Below are positions 43,823 through 53,445 of a DNA stretch of 64,000 bases, one piece after another. The notes under the pieces are model-generated. The model worked only from the letters and a program-made list of their open reading frames with translations, made no database searches and had not been told where the DNA came from. This DNA is from Tessaracoccus antarcticus (GTDB taxonomy: Bacteria > Actinomycetota > Actinomycetes > Propionibacteriales > Propionibacteriaceae). How positions within the stretch are numbered: position 1 is the first letter of the stretch; each line of letters opens with the position of its first letter. Made by a program: the position numbers and the translations under genes. The stretch spans positions 62,001 to 126,000 of the forward strand of contig NZ_REFW01000004.1 in assembly GCF_003688855.1 (NCBI RefSeq), written 5' to 3'.

Positions 43823-45361
43823 ATGCAGATCGGAATCCCCCTCGAGGTGACGCCCGGTGAGAACCGCGTCGCTGCGACCCCGAAGACCGTCCGCCAGCTC
43901 ATCGCGTTGGGCTATGACGTCGTCGTTCAGGAGGGCGCCGGATCCCGCGCAGCCTTCGACGACGCCGGGTACGCCGAGGCCGGAGCCAGCGTGGCCGACG
44001 TGAACGCAGCCTGGCACAGCGACGTCGTCCTGGCCGTCAACCCTCCCACCGACGACCAGATCGCCGCGCTACGCGTCGGCGCCACCCTCATCACGTTCCT
44101 CGCTCCCCGGCAGGACGCCGAACTCACCGCGAAGCTGTCCGCCCAGGGCGTCACGGCGCTGAGCATGGACATGGTGCCGCGCACCAGTCGCGCCCAGGCG
44201 CTCGACGCGCTCAGCGCCATGGCCAACATCTCCGGATACCGCGCCGTCGTGGAGGCAGCCCATGCCTTCGGTCGCTTCTTCACGGGCCAGGTCACCGCCG
44301 CCGGCAAGGTGCCGCCCGCCAAGGTGCTGGTCGCGGGGACCGGCGTGGCCGGTCTCGCCGCCATCGGCGCAGCCAACGCCATGGGTGCCATCGTGCGCGC
44401 CACCGACGTCCGCCCGGAGACCGCCGAACAGGTGGAGTCCATGGGCGCCACCTTCCTGCACGTCCGCTCCGAGGACCAGGGCGTCAGCTCCGACGGGTAC
44501 GCGAAGGAGGTGGGCGCCGACTACGCCGATCGTGCCCGGCAGTTGTACGCCGAGCAGGCCGCCGACGTGGACATCATCATCACCACGGCCGCCATCCCCG
44601 GCCGGCCGTCCCCTAAACTCATCACCGCCGACATGGTGGCCTCGATGCACAACGGCTCCGTGATCGTCGACCTGGCCGCCCAGGGCGGAGGCAACTGCGA
44701 GCTGACGAAGCCGGGCGAGAGCTGGGTCACGGACAACGGCGTGACCATCATCGGCTGGACGGACCTGGCGAGCCGCCTGCCCGGCCAGTCCTCACAGCTG
44801 TACGGCACCAACCTCGTCAACGCGCTGACGCTCATGACGCCCGCCAAGGACGGCCAGCTCGTCCTGGACTTCGACGACGACGTGGTGCGCACCATGACGA
44901 CGGTGCGCAACGGCGAGATCACGTTCCCGCCGCCCCCCATCGAGGTGTCGGCGGCCGCGCCGGCCGTGGTGGTCCGGGCCGCGCCCGCACCGCCGCCGAA
45001 GCCGAAGAAACCCGGGCCGTGGTGGTTGCCCGTGGTGTGGGTGGGGCTCGCCGGCATGGCGCTCATTGCCCTGCTGACGATCTCGCCCAGCAATTTCGTG
45101 ACCCTGTTCGGCATCTTCGTGCTGGCTGGTGTCGTCGGCTACTACGTGGTCTGGAACGTGACCTACGCCCTCCACACGCCTCTCATGAGCGTCACCAACG
45201 CCATCAGCGGCATCATCATCGTGGGCGCCATGACGCAACTGGCCGACGAGAACCCCGTCGTCAAGGGCATCTCCTTCGTGGCGATCGTGCTTGCCGCCAT
45301 CAACGTCTTCGGCGGATTCACCGTGACCCATCGCATGCTGACCATGTTCCGGAAGGGCTGA
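43823..45361 (+). CDS. pntA: NAD(P) transhydrogenase subunit alpha PntA
   Basis: A 512-residue subunit of the proton-translocating transhydrogenase, which makes NADPH from NADH at the cost of proton motive force. Residues 1-370 are the NAD-binding domain ([19 protein letters not shown]; Rossmann loop [34 protein letters not shown]). A Pro/Lys linker leads to about four membrane helices, so alpha-1 and alpha-2 are fused. The pntB GTG follows 3 bp later. Confidence 0.95.
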   Translation: MQIGIPLEVTPGENRVAATPKTVRQLIALGYDVVVQEGAGSRAAFDDAGYAEAGASVADVNAAWHSDVVLAVNPPTDDQIAALRVGATLITFLAPRQDAELTAKLSAQGVTALSMDMVPRTSRAQALDALSAMANISGYRAVVEAAHAFGRFFTGQVTAAGKVPPAKVLVAGTGVAGLAAIGAANAMGAIVRATDVRPETAEQVESMGATFLHVRSEDQGVSSDGYAKEVGADYADRARQLYAEQAADVDIIITTAAIPGRPSPKLITADMVASMHNGSVIVDLAAQGGGNCELTKPGESWVTDNGVTIIGWTDLASRLPGQSSQLYGTNLVNALTLMTPAKDGQLVLDFDDDVVRTMTTVRNGEITFPPPPIEVSAAAPAVVVRAAPAPPPKPKKPGPWWLPVVWVGLAGMALIALLTISPSNFVTLFGIFVLAGVVGYYVVWNVTYALHTPLMSVTNAISGIIIVGAMTQLADENPVVKGISFVAIVLAAINVFGGFTVTHRMLTMFRKG

Positions 45362-45364
45362 GCC

Positions 45365-46771
45365 GTGCTGAGCAACTTCATCAACGCCACCTACATCGTC
45401 TCCGGCCTGATGTTCATCCTCGCGTTGGCAGGGCTGAGCAAGCACGAGACCGCCAAACGGGGCAACGCGTTCGGCATCCTCGGCATGGTGCTGGCCATCG
45501 TGGCCACCAACTTCGCCATCGCCTACAAGGACTACGCCAACCACGAGCTGCAGCCGGTCTCGGCGGTGCTGCTCTACGCGGCGCTGGCCATCGGTGCCGC
45601 CATCGGCATCTGGCGGGCCCGCAAGGTGGAGATGACGGGGATGCCCGAACTCATCGCCCTCCTGCACAGCTTCGTCGGTGCAGCCGCCGTGATGGTCGGA
45701 TTCAACGCCTACCTCCAACGCCCCGACTCCACCGGCTTCCAACAGATCGAGGTGTTCCTGGGCGTGTTCATCGGCGCCGTCACCTTCACGGGGTCGCTCG
45801 TGGCGTGGGGCAAGCTCAACGGCAAGCTGGCCTCGAAGGCCCTGGCGCTGCCGGGGCGCAACTGGCTGAACCTCGGCGCCGTGATCGTGCTGGGACTGCT
45901 CGGCTGGTGGTTCGTGGCCTCGCACTCGCTCCTTCCGCTGCTCCTGGCGACGATCCTGTCGCTGGTGCTCGGCATCCACCTCGTGGCCTCCATCGGCGGC
46001 GCGGACATGCCCGTGGTGATCTCCATGCTGAACTCCTACTCAGGCTGGGCCGCCGCCTTCACCGGCTTCACCCTCGGGCTGAGCATCCTCGTCATCACGG
46101 GTGCGCTCGTCGGCGCCTCCGGAGCCATCCTCAGTTTCATCATGTGCCGTGCCATGAACCGATCGTTCATCTCCGTCATCCTGGGCGGGTTCGGGGAGTC
46201 CATGGTGCAGGGACCCGTTCTCGAGGGCGAGCACAGGGAAGCCTCGACAGCCGACGTCGCCCAGCTGCTGGACGAGGCGCGGAAGGTCATCATCGTCCCG
46301 GGGTACGGCATGGCCGTGGCGCAGGCGCAGCACCTGGTGGCGGAGCTGACCACCTCGCTGCAGGCCAGGGGCACCGACGTGCGGTTCGCCATCCACCCGG
46401 TGGCCGGCCGCCTCCCGGGCCACATGAACGTCCTGCTGGCAGAGGCCCGGGTCCCCTACGACATCGTCGAGGAGATGGACGACATCAACGGCGACTTCGC
46501 CACCACCGACGTCGTGCTCGTGATCGGCGCCAACGACACCGTCAACCCTGCCGCCATGGAGGAGGGCTCGCCCATCTCCGGCATGCCCGTCCTTCACGTT
46601 TGGGAGGCCGAAACCGTCGTGGTGTTCAAGCGTTCCATGAACGCGGGCTACGCGGGGGTGCAGAACCCGCTGTTCTTCAACGAGAACACGCTGATGTGCT
46701 TCGGCGACGCCAAGGCCTCAGCGCAGGCGATCGTCTCGCAGCTGCCACAGCTGGAGGGTGCTCGCCGCTGA
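45365..46771 (+). CDS. pntB: NAD(P) transhydrogenase subunit beta PntB
   Basis: A 468-residue subunit with about eight to nine N-terminal membrane helices and a C-terminal NADP-binding domain. Visible: [36 protein letters not shown] (nucleotide loop), [19 protein letters not shown], and [22 protein letters not shown] 45365 starts it. It works with PntA next to the menaquinone and Nuo genes. Confidence 0.96.
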   Translation: MLSNFINATYIVSGLMFILALAGLSKHETAKRGNAFGILGMVLAIVATNFAIAYKDYANHELQPVSAVLLYAALAIGAAIGIWRARKVEMTGMPELIALLHSFVGAAAVMVGFNAYLQRPDSTGFQQIEVFLGVFIGAVTFTGSLVAWGKLNGKLASKALALPGRNWLNLGAVIVLGLLGWWFVASHSLLPLLLATILSLVLGIHLVASIGGADMPVVISMLNSYSGWAAAFTGFTLGLSILVITGALVGASGAILSFIMCRAMNRSFISVILGGFGESMVQGPVLEGEHREASTADVAQLLDEARKVIIVPGYGMAVAQAQHLVAELTTSLQARGTDVRFAIHPVAGRLPGHMNVLLAEARVPYDIVEEMDDINGDFATTDVVLVIGANDTVNPAAMEEGSPISGMPVLHVWEAETVVVFKRSMNAGYAGVQNPLFFNENTLMCFGDAKASAQAIVSQLPQLEGARR

Positions 46772-46883
46772 CGGATGGGCTCTCGGGGCGAGCTGCCGCC
46801 AGAGGTGGCAGGCCCGTGCTGTGGCCCCAACGGGTTCCCACGGGGAGGTCGGCGGTGTTCATGGGTGTCCTCCTCCGGTGTTC

Positions 46884-47726
46884 TCAGCGACAGCTGGTGG
46901 TGGGGCCGTCGAGGGCCAGGTCCGCCAGCACGGTGCTGAGACCTGCGGGCTGGCCGTCGCAGGTGCCCTGGTACTCGATGGTGAACACCGGCTTGCCCAG
47001 AGCCACGAGTGGCGCATAGGTGTCGCACTCGTCGTACTGCTGGCACTGTTCGTTGACGGCGAAGTCGATCTCGTCCGCCAGTTGCGGAATCAGTTCCATG
47101 GTGTTCTTCAACCCGATGGCGAGTCCCCGGTCGTGGGCGAGGGCGATGAGTGCCCGCTGGTATGCCAGGGCGTCGGCTGCGGTCAGCGGGAAGCCCGTGT
47201 CGTTGGCGAACCCGTTGAGGTTGTCGGGATCCACGGCGTCGAAGCCCTTGTCGCGGCACTGGTCCATGCGGAGGCCCATGATGGGAAGCAGCACGTCCAG
47301 CCGGCGCACGTCGAGCCATCGCTCGCCCGGCCAGTCGTCCAGGGGGTTGCCCTGCACCTCGTCGGGAAATGAGGTGAAGTCGTCGCGGAAGTCCTCCGAG
47401 CCCCCCGCGTTGACGTAGCAGAGGGCGTGCCCGCCCGCGGCGTGCAGGGCTTCCACCTGCGAGGCGGGGGTTCCGACGCCGTCGAGGTTGAGGACGGCCA
47501 CCTCAGGAGTGCCCATCTCACCCTGGTACTGGATGTGCCAGGCCATGGTGCCGGTGGGCCGCCAGCGATCGGCGGCCGTTGTGACGGCCGCCGATGCGGG
47601 ACGTGAAGATGCGGTCCGTGGGGGGTCCGCGGGACGTGAGGGTGACGCGGGGACCGTCGTGCACCCCGGCAGTGCCAGGAGCAGGACGGCGACGCCGAGG
47701 GTGTCGAGCGTCCTAGTCCTGGTCAC
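46884..47726 (-). CDS. Lipoprotein of the GH114 (endo-alpha-1,4-polygalactosaminidase-like) family
   Basis: A 280-residue exported lipoprotein: LGVAVLLLALPGCTT ends in lipobox LPGC. A Ser/Pro-rich spacer leads to a GH114/TM1410-type barrel: WHIQYQG, the Asp-rich loop ALCYVNAGGSED, KGFDAVDPDNLNGFAND and GLAIGLKNTMELIPQL. GH114 members act on galactosaminoglycan; the surface substrate here is not known. GTG 47726 overlaps the DEAD-box gene end by 14 nt on the same strand. Confidence 0.87.
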   Translation of the reverse strand: MTRTRTLDTLGVAVLLLALPGCTTVPASPSRPADPPRTASSRPASAAVTTAADRWRPTGTMAWHIQYQGEMGTPEVAVLNLDGVGTPASQVEALHAAGGHALCYVNAGGSEDFRDDFTSFPDEVQGNPLDDWPGERWLDVRRLDVLLPIMGLRMDQCRDKGFDAVDPDNLNGFANDTGFPLTAADALAYQRALIALAHDRGLAIGLKNTMELIPQLADEIDFAVNEQCQQYDECDTYAPLVALGKPVFTIEYQGTCDGQPAGLSTVLADLALDGPTTSCR

Positions 47727-49584
47727 GCTTCGAACGTGTCGCCGGACGGCTGGACTGACCAGCTTCGGTCAGCTCGATGAGCTGGCCCGAGATGCGGGTC
47801 GACTGCAACTTCTCCCAGGCGCCCGGGGGCAACTGCGCGGGCAGTTCGACGAGGGAGTAGTCCATGCGGATGTCAATGTGCCCGAAGTCCTCGCGGCCCA
47901 GACCCCCCTCGTTGGCGATGGCACCCACGATCTGGCGGGGCTCCACCCTCTGCCGCTTGCCTACCTCGATGCGGTAGGTGGCGTAGGACACGTCGGAGCG
48001 GCCGCGTCGCGGATCGGCCGAGCGTCCAGGCCTCTCGTCGCGCTGCCACGGCTTGCCGCCGGCGTCGCCGCGGTTGCCATCATCTCGACGGGAACTGCGC
48101 TCTCCACGGTCGTTGCGGGGACTCCTGTCGCTCCGGTCCCCGGCGCCGCGGTCGCGATCGAAGGACTGCCGACGCTCGGACTCCGGGTCCAGGAGCAGCG
48201 GCTGGTCACCCTGCAGCACCACTGCGAGCGCGGCGGCGACGTCGACCTCCGGCACGTTGTACTCGCCGACGTAGTGCGCCACCACATCCCGGAGGAAGTC
48301 GACCTTCTCGGAGGCCAGAGCCTCGGTGATGGCGTCGTCGAAGCGGCTGAGCCGTGTGGCGTTGACGTCGTCGACGGTGGGCAACTGCATCTGCGTGAGT
48401 GTGTTCTTGTTGGCCTTCTCGATGGCCCGCAGGAGGTGGCGCTCGCGCGGGGTGACGAACGAGATGGCGTCACCGGCGCGGCCGGCGCGCCCCGTACGCC
48501 CGATGCGGTGCGTGTAGGACTCGGTGTCGGTGGGGATGTCGTAGTTGACGACGTGGCTGATGCGCTCCACGTCGAGGCCACGAGCGGCCACGTCGGTGGC
48601 CACGAGGATGTCGAGCTTGCCGGACTTCAACTGCCCGACCGTCCGCTCGCGCTGGGCCTGGACAATGTCACCGTTGATGGCCATCGCCGAGAAACCCCGT
48701 GCCCGCAGCTTCTCCGCCAGCGTTTCGGTCTCGTTCTTGGTGCGGACGAAGACGATCATGCCCTCGAAGTTCTCCACCTCGAGGATGCGGGTCAGGGCGT
48801 CGACCTTCTGCGGGTAGGACACCATGAGGTAGCGCTGCGTGATGTTGGGTGTGGTCTGCTTCGAGGCCTTGACGGTGACCTCGACGGGATCATTGAGGTA
48901 CTTCTTGGAGATGCGCCGGATCTGGCTGGGCATCGTCGCGGAGAACAGGGCAACGTTCTTGTCCGCGGGGGTGTCGGCGAGAATGGTCTCGACATCCTCG
49001 GCGAAGCCCATCTTGAGCATCTCGTCAGCCTCGTCGAGCACGAGGAAGCGGAGCTCGGAAAGGTCAAGCGTGCCCTTGTCGAGGTGGTCCATGATCCGGC
49101 CGGGGGTACCGACCACGATGTGGACGCCGCGACGCAGGGCGCTCAGCTGGACGCCGTAGCCCTGACCGCCGTACACGGGCAGCACACGGACGCCGGGCAT
49201 CTTCGCGGAGTAGCTCTCGAAGGCCTCGCAGACCTGCAGGGCGAGCTCGCGCGTCGGCGCCAGCACGAGTGCCTGGGGCGTCTTCTGCTTGTGGTCGAGC
49301 TGGCTGAGGATCGGCAGCGCGAAGGCGGCCGTCTTGCCGGTACCGGTCTGGGCGAGTCCGACGACGTCGCGTCCAGCCAGCAGGTGTGGAATGGTGGCCG
49401 CCTGGATCGGCGAGGGGTGCTCGTAACCGAGGTCACGGACAGCGCGGACGAGCCGCTCGTCAAGGCCGAAGGCCGCAAAAGTGTCGTCGTCAACGGCGTC
49501 CTGTGGTGCGTCCGTCGCGGTCACTTCGGACTCTTCGGACACCTCGGGCGCGCTGGATGGGATGGTTTCAATCTCGTCGCTCAC
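47713..49584 (-). CDS. deaD: DEAD-box ATP-dependent RNA helicase (DeaD/CsdA type)
   Basis: A 623-residue RNA helicase. Motifs: Q-motif GYEHPSPIQAATIP, motif I AQTGTGKTAAF, motif II LDEADEM, motif III FSATMP, motif VI HRIGRTGRAGRAG. After the two RecA lobes comes a long Arg/Asp/Gly-rich segment (residues about 480-540) and a C-terminal DbpA-like RNA-binding domain (YRIEVGKRQRVEPRQIVGAI). GTG 49584 follows a TACCGT box by 6 nt. Likely role in ribosome assembly, mRNA decay or cold adaptation. Confidence 0.93.
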   Translation of the reverse strand: MSDEIETIPSSAPEVSEESEVTATDAPQDAVDDDTFAAFGLDERLVRAVRDLGYEHPSPIQAATIPHLLAGRDVVGLAQTGTGKTAAFALPILSQLDHKQKTPQALVLAPTRELALQVCEAFESYSAKMPGVRVLPVYGGQGYGVQLSALRRGVHIVVGTPGRIMDHLDKGTLDLSELRFLVLDEADEMLKMGFAEDVETILADTPADKNVALFSATMPSQIRRISKKYLNDPVEVTVKASKQTTPNITQRYLMVSYPQKVDALTRILEVENFEGMIVFVRTKNETETLAEKLRARGFSAMAINGDIVQAQRERTVGQLKSGKLDILVATDVAARGLDVERISHVVNYDIPTDTESYTHRIGRTGRAGRAGDAISFVTPRERHLLRAIEKANKNTLTQMQLPTVDDVNATRLSRFDDAITEALASEKVDFLRDVVAHYVGEYNVPEVDVAAALAVVLQGDQPLLLDPESERRQSFDRDRGAGDRSDRSPRNDRGERSSRRDDGNRGDAGGKPWQRDERPGRSADPRRGRSDVSYATYRIEVGKRQRVEPRQIVGAIANEGGLGREDFGHIDIRMDYSLVELPAQLPPGAWEKLQSTRISGQLIELTEAGQSSRPATRSKRDQD

Positions 49585-49590
49585 CCTATG

Positions 49591-49596
49591 ACGGTA
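49591..49596 (-). promoter_or_regulatory. -10 box of the DEAD-box helicase gene, leaderless
   Basis: TACCGT on the minus strand, 6 nt before GTG 49584. Confidence 0.5.
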
Positions 49597-49654
49597 GTCG
49601 GTGGCCGCTCCCGCCGCCACCACTGACCATGGTGGATGGGTTGTTACGCGTGAA

Positions 49655-51364
49655 TCACTGGTCGAGTGACTCGAGCCAATCACGCACGGCGAGGGTGGCA
49701 CGCACGTCGTCCTCGTTGTACTCCAGCACCCGGTTCGCGGTGGCGGCGCGCACATCCGGATCGGGCGAGTGCACGGCAGTTTCGTACCATGCCTGCGACG
49801 CCAGACCATTGGGCTCCTCGTCGCGCCAGGTGAACCCGGCACCCTTGGTCGCCACCACCTTGAGGCCGAGGCCGTCAACGGCCACCATGGAGTCGCGCAC
49901 ATACTGGAAGAGGTCCACGAAGTGCTCACGCACCAGGGCGCACAGCGCGATGAGGTCGGGGTGCTGGCTGCGGTCCGCCAGCCTGCGAAGGTGCACGGTC
50001 TCGTAGTCGCTGTAGTGGTAGACGCGCAGGCCGGGGTGCTCCTCGATGAGGGACAGGAGCCAGCGCGCGAAGGACACTGCCAGTGCCACTTCGCCGTCGG
50101 CGTCCATCTCCTGGAAGGAACTGGTGTGGTGGAACTCAGAGCGGCCGACGCGCCGATCCGTCACCAGCGCCCCCCACAGGTACGTGGTGTCGCCCTCGGC
50201 CGTCTCGATGTCGAGGTCCACCTCGACGTCTGCCCGGGGTACGCGTATCGGGTCAGAGGAGATGCGCTCCAACGACACCCCGTCAGCCAGCATCCGGGCC
50301 CGCTGTGCCGCCTGGCGGAGCCTGGAGGCGGAGCGGTCGCGGTGGGACGTCAACGGCAGGTAGTCCGGCAGCAGGGCATCGACGTCGGCCCCCGCCAGTT
50401 CCGTCACGGTCCTGATGCCGAGCGACACCAGAGCCTGCAGCTCGCGGACGTCCAGGGGGGCTTTGGAGATGCGCAGCGACAGGTCGTCGTCGTCCATCTG
50501 GCCGCGGCAGACCTCCCACCAGGCACACCACTCGCACTCCTTGACGCGGATGGGTCGCACCACAGGGGCGACGGTGTCGTCATCGCCGCGGCGGAGTGCC
50601 TGCTGGGCCACGTGGATGCGGAACCCGTGCTCGTGGTCGTAGCGTTCCATGGCCGAGCGGAGACGGTGGCCGGACGCGGCCGAGCGGGAGAACGTGCGGA
50701 TGAACCGCAGATCCAGCGGCACCCAGGTCACCACGGTGCCGTTGCCCTCACTGGGCAGCCGGTCCGTGCCGACGACACCGCCGAAGCGATCGGTGGAGGC
50801 GTGGCCGCAGGCCTCCAGGAGACGCCAGTGGTGCGCCAACTCCAGCAACGCACCCTCGCGCCGGCCCCGGTAGCGCAGGTCGGGCAGGCAAGCGTGGACT
50901 GTCAGGGCCTCCAGGCAGGAGTACTGGAGGTCCGTGCAGCCCAGTTGCTTCTCCAGCACCCGGTAGGGCTTGATGCGAACAGGCAGGTACCCCGGTCGGC
51001 CATCCGTGGTGTCGGCGCCGCGGACCAGCAGGTCCGGCCGCCCGCTGCGTCGACCCTCCAGGTCCAGGGGAAGTACACCCCCGATAATGATGGGTGCGCC
51101 CTGCTCCATGGCGGCGATGCAGGCGGTCTCCATCACGGTCCAGCCGGCTTCAGTGGCCCGGCGGTGGCGGAGGTCGACGGCGGTGCTGTTGCGGTGGAGG
51201 ATTGCGGAAAGAGTCAGCTCGAGGAAGTCGTGGCCCCCATCGAAGGATCCACGCAGCGATTCGTCGAGCGGCGCGGCAGGCTTGCTGAGCGTCGGGTTGA
51301 ACGCGTTGAAAGTCTTGACGGGGCAGCTGCGTGCCGCGTACGCGTCGAGGACGAATTCCTTCAT
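49655..51364 (-). CDS. TM0106-type RecB-like nuclease with C-terminal RNase H-like domain
   Basis: A 569-residue protein. The N-terminal part is a PD-(D/E)XK (RecB/Cas4-like) domain: Cys14 plus CEWCAWWEVC give the four-cysteine iron-sulfur pattern, and GRPDLLVRG holds the motif Asp. The expected acidic residue before the catalytic Lys appears as Arg (PVRIKPYRV), so nuclease activity is uncertain. The C-terminal half is an exonuclease/RNase H-like domain (EVDLDIETAEGDTTYLWGAL ... YHYSDYE ... YNEDDVRATLAVRDWL). ATG 51364 overlaps the menG stop, so the two are co-transcribed. A DNA repair role is likely but unproven. Confidence 0.83.
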   Translation of the reverse strand: MKEFVLDAYAARSCPVKTFNAFNPTLSKPAAPLDESLRGSFDGGHDFLELTLSAILHRNSTAVDLRHRRATEAGWTVMETACIAAMEQGAPIIIGGVLPLDLEGRRSGRPDLLVRGADTTDGRPGYLPVRIKPYRVLEKQLGCTDLQYSCLEALTVHACLPDLRYRGRREGALLELAHHWRLLEACGHASTDRFGGVVGTDRLPSEGNGTVVTWVPLDLRFIRTFSRSAASGHRLRSAMERYDHEHGFRIHVAQQALRRGDDDTVAPVVRPIRVKECEWCAWWEVCRGQMDDDDLSLRISKAPLDVRELQALVSLGIRTVTELAGADVDALLPDYLPLTSHRDRSASRLRQAAQRARMLADGVSLERISSDPIRVPRADVEVDLDIETAEGDTTYLWGALVTDRRVGRSEFHHTSSFQEMDADGEVALAVSFARWLLSLIEEHPGLRVYHYSDYETVHLRRLADRSQHPDLIALCALVREHFVDLFQYVRDSMVAVDGLGLKVVATKGAGFTWRDEEPNGLASQAWYETAVHSPDPDVRAATANRVLEYNEDDVRATLAVRDWLESLDQ

Positions 51365-52059
51365 ACGCGCTTCCAGCCGCGGTGCAGCGCCACGATCCCT
51401 CCCGCGAGGTTCTTCCACTCGACGCGGTCCCACCCGGAGGAGGACATGACATCGGCGAGTCCCCGCTGGTCGGGCCACGCCAGGATGGATTCGGCGAGGT
51501 ACCCGTAGGCGGCGGGGTTGCTGGAGATTTTCGCGGCCAGCGGCACGATCCGCAGCGCAACCTCCTGGTACAGGAGGCGGAAGGCGGGATGGGTGGGGGT
51601 GGAGAACTCGGCGATCACCACCCGGCCGCCGGGCTTCGTGACGCGCAGCATCTCCTCCAGCGCCTGCGACGTGCGCTCCACGTTGCGCAGTCCGTAGGAG
51701 ATGGTCACGGCGTCGAAGGAGTCGTCGGCGAAGGGAAGTTGCAGGGCATCGCCTGCCACGAAGTCCAGACTGGGGTACTGCCCCTTGCCCACCTTCAGCA
51801 TGCCCATGCTGATGTCGGTGGGAAACACGGCGGCGCCCGCCTCGGCGAACGGGACCGAGGAGGTGCCGGTGCCGGCAGCCAGATCCAGAATGCGCTCCCC
51901 ACGCTCCGGCGCGACAGCCGCGGCAGTGTGGCGTCGCCACCCGCCCACGAGGCCGAACGTGAGGACGTCGTTCAGCAGGTCGTAGCGTTTGGCCACGCCG
52001 TCGAACATGGCGGCGACCTCGGCGCGCTGTTTGCCAAGGGTTGCCCGGGTGTTTTCCAT
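51361..52059 (-). CDS. menG: Demethylmenaquinone methyltransferase MenG (UbiE family)
   Basis: A 232-residue SAM-dependent methyltransferase for the last step of menaquinone synthesis. Motifs: MFDGVAKRYDLLNDVLTFG, the SAM loop ILDLAAGTGTSSVPFA, FAGDALQLPF-like FVAGDALQLPFADDSFD, and SYGLRNVERTSQAL. The ATG lies 7 nt after a TAGGCT box. The downstream nuclease gene overlaps by 4 nt. Confidence 0.95.
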   Translation of the reverse strand: MENTRATLGKQRAEVAAMFDGVAKRYDLLNDVLTFGLVGGWRRHTAAAVAPERGERILDLAAGTGTSSVPFAEAGAAVFPTDISMGMLKVGKGQYPSLDFVAGDALQLPFADDSFDAVTISYGLRNVERTSQALEEMLRVTKPGGRVVIAEFSTPTHPAFRLLYQEVALRIVPLAAKISSNPAAYGYLAESILAWPDQRGLADVMSSSGWDRVEWKNLAGGIVALHRGWKRV

Positions 52060-52066
52060 GACGGTC

Positions 52067-52072
52067 AGCCTA
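52067..52072 (-). promoter_or_regulatory. -10 box of menG, leaderless
   Basis: TAGGCT on the minus strand, 7 nt before ATG 52059. Confidence 0.5.
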
Positions 52073-52113
52073 GCTGCCGACCACTGACGGTTTTCCGGTA
52101 ACCGTGCCCGGCC

Positions 52114-52683
52114 TCACTCCAGGGTGGCCAGCACGTCGGAGCGACCCTCGCCGCCGGGCTTCCACGTGCCGACGAGGTGCGCGGCCGCCTCCGGCCAGAT
52201 GCCGTCCAGCTTGCGCACCACCACGGGCTCCTCGCCGAGCTTCTTCCCGGTCACGCTGCCGGTGCCCTTCACCGCGATGGTGCGGGGGCGGGGGTCCGAC
52301 TGGCCCTCGGCGACGATGTCGGCGTCGGTGTCGGACTCCCTGATGACACGGGCCAGTTCGGCCACGAACACGGGGTCGCTGGGTGCGTCGTAGCAGTAGC
52401 GCGTGCCCAGCACCGAGTGCTCCAGCGTCCCGATGAGGTCGCCCTCCGGCAGGGGAGCGGCACGCCAGGTCACAGGGACGTGGAACACCGAACCGGCCGA
52501 GGCGATGAGCATGCCGTCAAGGCCGACTTCGCCGTCGGGGTCGGCGAAGCGGTAGAAGGCGATGCGCTCCAGAAGCCCGGGGTTGCCGTCGAACCACGGC
52601 TGGGTGGGCAGCCACGTCGAAAGAAGCTCCATCTTGGTGGGCCGCAGCTGGGCCTCGGGGTGCACGTTCGCCGTACCGGTCAT
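52114..52683 (-). CDS. Mak_N_cap-like (CG0192-related) protein
   Basis: A 189-residue cytosolic protein. LLSTWLPTQPWFDGNPGLL, LAGTLEHSVLG-like IGTLEHSVLGTRYCYDAPSD and VPVTWRAAPL match the N-terminal cap domain of maltokinases, found alone in proteins labelled CG0192-related or 1,4-alpha-glucan branching. There is no kinase domain, so it cannot phosphorylate maltose. Its role is unknown. It is transcribed divergently from the ABC ATPase gene. Confidence 0.75.
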   Translation of the reverse strand: MTGTANVHPEAQLRPTKMELLSTWLPTQPWFDGNPGLLERIAFYRFADPDGEVGLDGMLIASAGSVFHVPVTWRAAPLPEGDLIGTLEHSVLGTRYCYDAPSDPVFVAELARVIRESDTDADIVAEGQSDPRPRTIAVKGTGSVTGKKLGEEPVVVRKLDGIWPEAAAHLVGTWKPGGEGRSDVLATLE

Positions 52684-52787
52684 CGGATGGTCCTCTCGTC
52701 CTGGCGGCTGGTGCCGTGCCAGGCGCTCACGCTAGCGGGGTGGCAGCGCACCGGCAGACGTATTGCGAACACGGCTCGCACATGGGG

Positions 52788-52793
52788 GACAAT
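52788..52793 (+). promoter_or_regulatory. -10 box of the ABC ATPase-DUF6297 pair, leaderless
   Basis: GACAAT is followed by 7 nt and GTG 52801. It lacks the initial T of the usual box but keeps the A and final T. Confidence 0.4.
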
Positions 52794-52800
52794 GGGTGCC

Positions 52801-53445
52801 GTGGCTAAACGCGAGCAGGTACTGAGGGTCGACAAACTGAAAAAGGGCTACGGTCCCGTGACGATCGTCGAAGGTTTCGACCTCACGGTGCATGCCGGTG
52901 AGGCCGTGGCGCTGACGGGGCGCAACGGCGCAGGCAAGTCCACCGTCCTGCGGTGCATCGTGGGCGCCGACCGGCCCGACGAGGGCACGGTCACCGTGTG
53001 CGGCACGCGGATGAGTGAGACCAACGCCGAGATCCGCCGCACCGTGGCCACCGTCATCGATGACCTCGACTTCTTCCCCGACCTTTCTGTGGTGGAACAC
53101 CTCGACCTGCTGGCCCGTGCCCACGGCATCCACGACCCCGACGCACTCGTCGATGAGGTGCTCGAGGAGGTCCAGCTGGTCCCGCAGGCCAGCCAACTGC
53201 CCAGCACCCTGTCGTCAGGTCAACGGCGACGCCTCGCACTGGCCACGGCGTTCGTGCGGCCCCGCCGGCTGCTGGTGCTCGACGAGCCCGAGCAGCGACT
53301 CGACGTCGAGGGTGTGGCCTGGCTGGGGCGCCGGCTCAAGTCGGACCTTGCCGATGGCCTCGCCATCGTGCTTGCCAGCCATGAGCCGGCGCTCCTGGAG
53401 GCCATCGGTGCACGCGAAGTGCGCCTGGGGGGGCCCCGGGCATGA
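52801..53445 (+). CDS. ABC transporter ATP-binding protein
   Basis: A 214-residue single-domain ATPase. Walker A TGRNGAGKST, signature LSSGQRRRLALA, Walker B LLVLDEPEQRLD and the switch His in VLASHEP are present. GTG 52801 is used. The partner, a large DUF6297 membrane protein, overlaps by 4 nt. Direction and substrate of transport are unknown; the layout resembles small exporter systems. Confidence 0.88.
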   Translation: MAKREQVLRVDKLKKGYGPVTIVEGFDLTVHAGEAVALTGRNGAGKSTVLRCIVGADRPDEGTVTVCGTRMSETNAEIRRTVATVIDDLDFFPDLSVVEHLDLLARAHGIHDPDALVDEVLEEVQLVPQASQLPSTLSSGQRRRLALATAFVRPRRLLVLDEPEQRLDVEGVAWLGRRLKSDLADGLAIVLASHEPALLEAIGAREVRLGGPRA

